A DNA stretch of 15,104 nt from an uncultured Chloroflexota bacterium. GTDB taxonomy: Bacteria; Chloroflexota; Anaerolineae; Aggregatilineales; Phototrophicaceae. The notes below the pieces were generated by a model that searched no databases, was not told where the DNA came from, and saw only the letters and a program-made list of their open reading frames with translations. Positions 12,731-15,104 of the stretch are shown here, in pieces; position 1 is the first letter of the stretch, and each line of letters opens with the position of its first letter. The stretch spans positions 1 to 15,104 of the forward strand of contig CALJKV010000061.1 in the NCBI GenBank assembly GCA_937974245.1, written 5' to 3'. The translations under genes and the position numbers were made by a program.

Positions 12731-12803
12731 TGGCACACAAGGGCGAGAGTTAATAACTAGGAGCGAAGGCACGCATTGAAATGCGCGTGCTTTGGCTCTT
12801 TTT
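12731..12803 (+). ncRNA. Candidate short RNA or leader ending at an intrinsic terminator
   Basis: A transcript from the promoter above would start near 12731 and end about 70 bases later at an imperfect hairpin (GAGCGAAGGCACGC / GCGCGTGCTTTGGCTC, 12761-12798) followed by a T-run (12799-12803). The only ORF inside is a 7-codon GTG frame (12730). It could be a regulatory RNA for replication or partition, an attenuator, or simply the end of the upstream operon with a fortuitous promoter. Confidence 0.45.
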
Positions 12804-12828
12804 CGTTTTTAGCCGATTTTTTTAGCCG

Positions 12829-12837
12829 TGATACAAT
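12829..12837 (+). promoter_or_regulatory. Extended -10 promoter of the rep leader
   Basis: TGATACAAT is an extended -10 (TGn + TACAAT 12832-12837), lying just after the terminator. The -35 is weak (TTAGCC 12809-12814, 17-base spacer). It would give a leader of over 400 bases before rep. Confidence 0.5.
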
Positions 12838-12856
12838 ATAAGTAGACGAATCAAAA

Positions 12857-13013
12857 GCCGCGTGTTAGAGCACGCGGCAGCGGTGATGAGTCAATCGGGC
12901 GGGCAGCCAAAACGATTGACAAAGGACGGAAATCCAATGCAATTTCCACTTTCAAGCATAGCACAAACCGGGACGGCGTTCAAGTTACCGCTCGAATCGC
13001 CCGCGCCCGATTG
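12857..13013 (+). other. Structured rep leader, first half
   Basis: GCCGCGTG-ttagag-CACGCGGC (12857-12878) is a perfect 8-bp hairpin without a T-run. GGAAAT (12928-12933) pairs with ATTTCC (12942-12947). CAATCGGGCG (12892-12901) is the exact reverse complement of CGCCCGATTG (13004-13013), enclosing about 100 bases. The region may be part of the replication origin or a folded mRNA leader. The open frame through it (ATG 12886) is not convincing as a gene. Confidence 0.45.
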
Positions 13014-13030
13014 TGCTTTCTTGGCTCCGA

Positions 13031-13124
13031 TTTCCGTTTCCAACCGCCGCGCCGCCGCCGTCCCACTGCCACCACTTTGCAAAAAGTGGGGGACGGCAAA
13101 AGGCCACTTTTGCGGAAACGGAAA
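13031..13124 (+). promoter_or_regulatory. Nested RNA hairpin masking the start of the rep leader ORF
   Basis: Three perfect stems nest in order: TTTCCGTTTCC (13031-13041) with GGAAACGGAAA (13114-13124); GCCGTCCC (13057-13064) with GGGACGGC (13090-13097); CCACTTT (13072-13078) with AAAGTGG (13083-13089) closed by a GCAA tetraloop. The outer 3' arm ends 5 bases before ATG 13130 and contains the only purine-rich Shine-Dalgarno-like sequence there. The fold could therefore control translation of the small ORF and, by coupling, of rep. Confidence 0.6.
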
Positions 13125-13129
13125 CGGAC

Positions 13130-13273
13130 ATGAAACCCAAAACCCCACCTAATCAGCATCCCGACCAGCACCACAAGTACCTCATCGCCGCGTTACGCCG
13201 CGTAGGGCTTGCCGTCTCAATGGAAGTCATCGCCGGGCGGCCAGCAGCGCCAGAACGGCGGGCATCATGGTAG
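13130..13273 (+). CDS. Small leader ORF overlapping the rep start
   Basis: A 47-residue ORF (begins MKPKTPPNQHPDQHHKYL, with a helix KYLIAALRRVGLAVSMEVIAG) whose TAG 13271-13273 overlaps ATG 13267 of rep. That arrangement suggests translational coupling. Its start lies directly after the nested hairpin. Known rep control systems of plasmids use such leader peptides, but no sequence family is recognised. Confidence 0.4.
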   Translation: MKPKTPPNQHPDQHHKYLIAALRRVGLAVSMEVIAGRPAAPERRASW

Positions 13274-15104
13274 CTATGTGCGTTAATTTCGATATGTCCG
13301 GTTATGCTGCTGGCATGAATACATTCCAAACATCCCACCGAATCTATACAGGCCTGGCCGACTATGCCGCCCAACAGGGTGCGCCGGAAGCTGCCTTTAT
13401 CGTCGCCGGCTGGCAAGCGACCCGGCATCAAAACCGCCCCGCGCTGGCATTCCAGACCGAAACAGGGCGGCGGATCCGCTTCATTGACGGCCAGGAACCG
13501 CGCTACATAAACACGCCCGGTTATGTTCGCTGCTGGTATGGCTTGCGCCGTGCTGTTGAGATGGCAACCGAAACAGGGCAACCGCTGGTTATCGTAAATG
13601 GTGAGGCTGGCACGGTATCAGCACAATGGCACGGTATCGCCGCCTGTTGTGTGACATCCGGCGAAAAGGGCAGCATACCCGCCGGACTGCTGGCCGAACT
13701 CAAGGCCGCGTATAGTGGCGCGATTCTCATCGCTTTCGACAATGATGAGGCTGGCCGCAAGGCTGGCGCGCCGCTGGCCGGGCAGCTTCAAGCCGCCGGG
13801 TATAGCGCCCGCGCTGTTGACCTGTCACTCCCTCACACCGGCGGCGATATTGCCGACTTCTGCAAGGCACACGGGGAACACGCCGCCGCGCTGCTGGCCG
13901 ATCTGCCTACGATTGAGATTGCACCGGTAGTATTCCAGCGCCGGGAAACCGCGCCGCGCCAGCCGGTATCAGCCGACGACCAGCGCGCCGCCCGGTATGC
14001 GGAAACCGCGATTAATAACGCCCTGGCGGAACTCGCCGCGACGAAAACAAACCGCAATAACACCGGATTCAGCGTTGGCTGTACCGTGCTGGGCTTTGCG
14101 CTGGGCAACTGGCCGGGTGTTGACCGGGGAACGGTACTCAATCGCCTTGAGGCTGCACTACAGGCTACAGGCCTGCCCGGTAATGAGATCAAGGGCATTA
14201 TCAAAAGTGTTGAGAAGCACGCAGAACCGCGCCCGCTGGAGCTGCCCGACAATGACCCACCGCGCCACCGGCAGGCTATCAACACGCACCGCCTAGACCG
14301 CCCGCGCCAGGATGCAACCATTGTGCAGTATGTCAGTGATGACTTGACACCCGCTCAACTGACGCAAGAGAAAACCAGCCTCATTCAAGCGCCGGTTGGC
14401 ATAGGGAAAACCCACGCTATCGCCGCCTATGTGAACAGCTTGCCCGACGGCGCGAAAGTAACCGGGATTGCACAGTATAGGCTACTCACAAGCGCCCAGG
14501 CCGCCGCACTCAAGGCCGCCCATTATGAGGATGCTACCCCGGAAACACAGCGCGGCCTTGCCCACCTAAATCGGCTGGTAACGTCGGTATCCAGCCTGTA
14601 CAAATTCCCCCGCGAATCGGACGTGCTGGTAATTGATGAAATCGAGGGCGTACTGCAATTCCTCGCCGGTAGTAATACCTTCACCGGCAACGGGGCGGTT
14701 GTAGCCTATGCCGCGCTCAAGCAAGCTGTACAGGCTGCCGATCAGCTAATCGGCATGGACGCCGGGTTAAGCGCAATTACCGAAACCTGGATAGCCGCAC
14801 AGCGGGGTAAGCCGATTGTCAAGCGGTATCGCCGCGCCGAAAAGCGGGGTACTGTGCATTTTTTGGGCAGCAAACAAGCCGCATACTGGATAATCGGCAA
14901 CCTCCTCCGAGCGGGCAAGGGCGTGGTATACATGCCTTGCTCCAGCGAAAAGACGGCTAGGGAAGCCGCCGCGCTGTTTTCGGGCGGGGCTTACCGTGTG
15001 ATGAAAATCACCAGCGATACCAGCAACACCGCGACGGTGAAGGCCTTCGCCGAATCGGCGGCTAACCGCGCCGGGTATGACCTCGTTATCTATACCGCCG
15101 CGAT
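13267..15104 (+). CDS. Toprim-helicase plasmid replication protein, CyRepA1-like (partial, runs off right edge)
   Basis: 612 complete codons are visible. A Toprim-like primase domain is shown by V-N111-G-E113-A (catalytic glutamate region) and F-D158-N-D160-E-A-G (metal-binding DxD). About 200 residues later comes a helicase domain with Walker A APVGIGKTH (375-383) and Walker B VLVIDEIEG (D457, E458), then the VIYTAA strand at the window end. This order (Toprim, then P-loop helicase with a DEIE box) fits the CyRepA1-like plasmid replication family, by memory. It would prime and unwind DNA at the plasmid origin. Starts at 13267 or 13276 are possible; no strong ribosome-binding site exists, and 13267 overlaps the leader ORF stop, suggesting coupling. 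The C-terminal part is missing; the fragment at 1-396 may be its end. A phage-type primase-helicase is the alternative. Confidence 0.8.
   Translation, partial: MVAMCVNFDMSGYAAGMNTFQTSHRIYTGLADYAAQQGAPEAAFIVAGWQATRHQNRPALAFQTETGRRIRFIDGQEPRYINTPGYVRCWYGLRRAVEMATETGQPLVIVNGEAGTVSAQWHGIAACCVTSGEKGSIPAGLLAELKAAYSGAILIAFDNDEAGRKAGAPLAGQLQAAGYSARAVDLSLPHTGGDIADFCKAHGEHAAALLADLPTIEIAPVVFQRRETAPRQPVSADDQRAARYAETAINNALAELAATKTNRNNTGFSVGCTVLGFALGNWPGVDRGTVLNRLEAALQATGLPGNEIKGIIKSVEKHAEPRPLELPDNDPPRHRQAINTHRLDRPRQDATIVQYVSDDLTPAQLTQEKTSLIQAPVGIGKTHAIAAYVNSLPDGAKVTGIAQYRLLTSAQAAALKAAHYEDATPETQRGLAHLNRLVTSVSSLYKFPRESDVLVIDEIEGVLQFLAGSNTFTGNGAVVAYAALKQAVQAADQLIGMDAGLSAITETWIAAQRGKPIVKRYRRAEKRGTVHFLGSKQAAYWIIGNLLRAGKGVVYMPCSSEKTAREAAALFSGGAYRVMKITSDTSNTATVKAFAESAANRAGYDLVIYTAA

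Noticed and set aside
12534..12740. Reverse-strand 68-residue frame opposite the small partition-operon gene
   Set aside because: The forward gene has a good ribosome-binding site and operon spacing; the reverse frame starts within the promoter palindrome region.
12886..13152. Forward frame MSQSGGQPKRLTKDGNP... through the rep leader
   Set aside because: Crosses all the inverted repeats, has odd composition and no clear ribosome-binding site; the structure explains the sequence better.
13153..13930. Reverse and +2 frames over the Toprim domain
   Set aside because: Shadows of the GC-rich rep frame, which carries the Toprim and P-loop motifs.

Overview
This window looks like part of a plasmid, or plasmid-like mobile replicon, from a Chloroflexota (Anaerolineae-type) bacterium. 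A large Toprim-helicase replication protein runs off the right edge. What looks like the C-terminus of a protein of the same kind enters from the left edge. A ParR-like partition gene sits beside the replication gene. The rest is accessory cargo: a restriction-modification enzyme, a toxin-antitoxin pair, membrane and pentapeptide-repeat proteins, and a tyrosine recombinase. The host assignment is an inference. It rests on moderately GC-rich coding and on the 'two-TM + LIxQMxSxDNxxAxxAVxELR + pentapeptide repeat' architecture, which I associate with Chloroflexota. No rRNA or tRNA is visible to confirm it.

Layout, left to right. 1-396: C-terminal piece of a protein entering from the left. 397-1121: no confident gene. 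It holds an imperfect copy of the region upstream of the integrase, including phased CATG boxes, and the promoter of the next gene. 1122-4502: a single-chain type IIG-like restriction enzyme/methyltransferase with an AT-rich, probably swapped, specificity domain. 4503-5119: hairpins, the second copy of the repeat, a longer CATG-box array and a good promoter. 5120-6196: tyrosine recombinase with a complete catalytic set. 6197-9900: a modular array in which a terminator-containing module recurs after int, after the toxin gene and after the first pentapeptide gene. Its cargo is a RelE/ParE-type toxin with a putative antitoxin, a four-TM protein inserted in reverse and flanked by 12-bp direct repeats, two tandem membrane-anchored pentapeptide-repeat proteins sharing an identical 58-bp leader, and a small unknown protein. 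9907-11801: a small TM protein, then a leftward operon with a MerR-like coiled-coil regulator, a possible 30-residue TM peptide, and an unusual protein with Ala/Leu/Asp-rich hexanucleotide-encoded repeats plus a coiled coil. 11802-12668: divergent regulatory region and the ParR-like/small-protein operon. 12669-13266: promoters, a candidate short RNA with terminator, and a nested RNA hairpin that masks the start of a small ORF coupled to rep. 13267-15104: the replication protein, cut by the window end.

How it fits together: the right side is the maintenance backbone (rep and partition). The left and centre hold addiction and defence cargo, and the recombinase is the plausible agent of cassette turnover. 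The most interesting signals are the recurring intergenic module with a 711-bp transposase-free insertion, the duplicated int-upstream region with phased CATG boxes, the operon around 10053-11801, and the layered RNA structure ahead of rep. All calls come from reading the sequence; no database search was run.
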